NCBI GenBank assembly: GCA_900551395.1
Contig: URVX01000080.1
Coordinates: forward strand, 1 to 5,900
DNA from: an uncultured Subdoligranulum sp.
Lineage (GTDB): Bacteria; Bacillota; Clostridia; Christensenellales; CAG-314
DNA length: 5,900 nt
Direction of reading: 5' to 3'
Below the pieces are notes generated by a model. The model was not told the DNA's origin. It was given only the letters and a program-made list of their open reading frames with translations, and did not search any database. The stretch's first letter is position 1; each line of letters opens with the position of its first letter. A program made the position numbers and the translations under genes. Of the stretch, positions 5,572-5,900 are shown piece after piece.

Positions 5572-5900
5572 TTACATCGTCGTCCTGAAAACCTTGATAG
5601 TATACGGTAGGGCTTCGAGACGGATTATCAGCTGATTAAGCTGCTCGTGGTTCGATATTTCCACCGTTACGACGGCAATGGCGTTTTTGTTTCTGTCCTT
5701 TCTCGCATTGATGGACAAAATCGGCAGCTTTTCCGCCGCTATTATCTTTGTCATCTCCGCAAAAGCTCCTACCTTGTCCTCCATGACAATCTGTATCGTA
5801 GCGCCGAAAGTATTTTCAGAGCTTTTGTTTATCCAATGCGCTTCGACAAGTCTTTCTTTTTCGAGACTTTTCAAAGTGTGGCAATCTGCTCTGTGGAGAC
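5572..5900 (-). CDS. RelA/SpoT-family (p)ppGpp synthetase/hydrolase, C-terminal fragment
   Basis: The last 108 codons are present, with the gene entering from the right edge. The first residues LHRADCHTL match the conserved V-H-R-x-D-C segment of the zinc-finger/RIS domain of long RelA/SpoT homologues, followed by ERLVEAHW. An ACT domain spans about the last 80 residues, from FGATIQIVMEDKVGAFAEMT through the C-terminal KVFRTTM. The ACT and zinc-finger regions bind the ribosome A-site finger and tRNA and control the N-terminal hydrolase and synthetase domains, which lie outside the window. The frame is open to the edge; TTG at 5874-5872 is an internal Leu codon, not a start. Firmicutes usually have one long bifunctional enzyme (Rel), but its activity cannot be judged from this part. 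It heads the MBL-hemZ operon segment. Confidence 0.95.
   Translation of the reverse strand, partial: LHRADCHTLKSLEKERLVEAHWINKSSENTFGATIQIVMEDKVGAFAEMTKIIAAEKLPILSINARKDRNKNAIAVVTVEISNHEQLNQLIIRLEALPYTIKVFRTTM

Noticed and set aside
1..5900. Search for CRISPR repeats, insertion sequences, tRNA or rRNA genes, tandem repeats and defence genes.
   Set aside because: Nothing of the kind is visible; gaps between genes are at most about 130 bases and are explained by the promoter, leaders and hairpins listed.

Overview
All genes in this window lie on the minus strand, so the biological order runs from position 5900 down to 1. The content points to a member of the Clostridia (Firmicutes). The downstream block rpsO - pnp - YlxY-type polysaccharide deacetylase - M16 peptidase is the order known from Bacillus and Clostridia. 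The upstream block relA/spoT - metallo-hydrolase - hemZ is a typical clostridial neighbourhood. Ribosome binding sites are AAGGAG-like and the base composition looks intermediate. Genus cannot be assigned from the sequence alone.

Upstream block (5900 to 3510): the C-terminal end of a RelA/SpoT (p)ppGpp synthetase/hydrolase, with its ACT domain, enters from the right edge. Eleven bases later comes a complete glyoxalase II-like metallo-beta-lactamase hydrolase. Its stop overlaps the start of a HemZ-type radical SAM protein by an ATGA junction. Tight spacing suggests one operon.

Downstream block (3509 to 1): just past the hemZ stop is a good sigma-A-type promoter (TTTACA, 17 bp, TATCAT with an extended -10). 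It drives rpsO (ribosomal protein S15). A terminator-like hairpin separates rpsO from pnp (polynucleotide phosphorylase), probably as an attenuator. After pnp there is a very strong 11-12 bp hairpin whose T-tract lies on the plus strand, opposite to every gene here. Next come a possible weak promoter and a membrane-anchored polysaccharide deacetylase homologue. It starts at TTG and its active site is degenerate: the Asp-Asp of motif 1 and the Arg of motif 3 are missing. The first 13 codons of a probable M16-family zinc peptidase run off the left edge.

Functionally the window combines stringent response, small-metabolite detoxification, a radical SAM enzyme, translation/RNA decay and cell-envelope genes. 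It is mostly conserved housekeeping DNA. I see no mobile element, CRISPR array, tRNA, rRNA or defence system, and no convincing new multi-gene system. The points worth a second look are the degenerate deacetylase, the wrong-way terminator, the leaders of rpsO and pnp, and the joining of two usually separate neighbourhoods.
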